A stretch of DNA of 6,179 nucleotides from an uncultured Bacilli bacterium (GTDB lineage: Bacteria > Bacillota_I > Bacilli_A > RF39 > UBA660): assembly GCA_934096025.1 (NCBI GenBank), contig CAKOLP010000061.1:1-6179 (forward strand), given 5' to 3'. The first letter of the stretch is position 1. Each line of letters begins with the position of its first letter. Below, one piece after another: positions 6,007 to 6,179 of this stretch. The notes below the pieces were generated by a model that saw only the letters and a program-made list of their open reading frames with translations, ran no database searches and was not told the origin of the DNA. Position numbers and translations under genes: made by a program.

Positions 6007-6179
6007 TTTCCACCAACTCTATCACATCAGCATCAACTAACTTATCTTTTACAAAAGTTAATTTAATTATATCTATGTCATGATGCGCCTCATCTATTAT
6101 CATCTTATCATTAAATGACAAAATTAATCTATCATCTAAATTATAACCCTTATCTAAATAACTAAGCAAATATCCAAGT
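5996..6179 (-). CDS. C-terminal end of an unrecognised protein (runs off the right edge)
   Basis: An open frame enters from the right edge (first full codon begins at 6178) and runs for 60 codons to TGA at 5996-5998. The translation begins LGYLLSYLDKGYNLDD and ends V-I-E-L-V-E-N-D-K. It is acidic, rich in D, I and L, and has no cysteine and no obvious motif. I do not recognise the family. It is supported as coding by being open to the edge, by its overlap of 11 bp with pduL in a tightly packed operon, and by residue composition like its neighbours. It is presumably co-transcribed with pduL and the dusB-like gene, and the operon promoter lies outside the window. Confidence 0.7.
   Translation of the reverse strand, partial: LGYLLSYLDKGYNLDDRLILSFNDKMIIDEAHHDIDIIKLTFVKDKLVDADVIELVENDK

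Noticed and set aside
1..6179. CRISPR array, insertion sequence, tRNA/rRNA or defence system
   Set aside because: No regularly spaced repeats, transposase motifs, terminal inverted repeats or structured RNA genes were seen; almost all DNA is explained by conserved metabolic genes.

Overview
The window is AT-rich DNA with tight gene packing, strong Shine-Dalgarno sequences and TGG for tryptophan, so the standard bacterial code fits. The gene content is an oxygen-sensitive class III (anaerobic) ribonucleotide reductase, rubrerythrin, MurC and a PduL-type phosphotransacylase. This points to a strictly anaerobic, low-GC, Bacillota-like bacterium that makes peptidoglycan and probably ferments through acyl-phosphates. 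The exact lineage cannot be settled from the sequence alone.

Layout: (1) Positions 1-2772, minus strand, hold one operon. Its first gene is nrdD (445-2772), which lacks its C-terminal glycyl radical segment. That segment lies just downstream as a separate 60-residue gene (259-441), and rubrerythrin (1-249, cut by the window edge) follows. Junctions are 3 and 9 nt, and each downstream gene has its own ribosome binding site. (2) Positions 2773-3102 are a 330-nt divergent intergenic region with a good promoter for nrdD, another for murC, and an unexplained AT-rich stretch between them that carries repeated GACATT motifs. (3) Positions 3103-4470, plus strand, are murC, apparently a single-gene transcript. 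(4) Positions 4463-6179, minus strand, are a second operon: the end of an unrecognised gene, pduL and a dusB-like gene, joined by overlapping stop and start codons. It converges on murC. The two 3' ends overlap by 8 bp inside a long palindrome that should terminate transcription from both sides.

How the genes work together: NrdD and the small protein should together form the radical-bearing enzyme that makes deoxynucleotides without oxygen. Rubrerythrin removes peroxide that would destroy the glycyl radical, so the three-gene operon reads as a dNTP synthesis and protection unit. The activating enzyme NrdG is not seen here and may lie beyond the left edge. MurC, DusB and PduL are ordinary housekeeping or central-metabolism genes. 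The most interesting point is the split NrdD, in which the domain that carries the radical, and is cleaved by oxygen, is made as a separate and potentially replaceable part.
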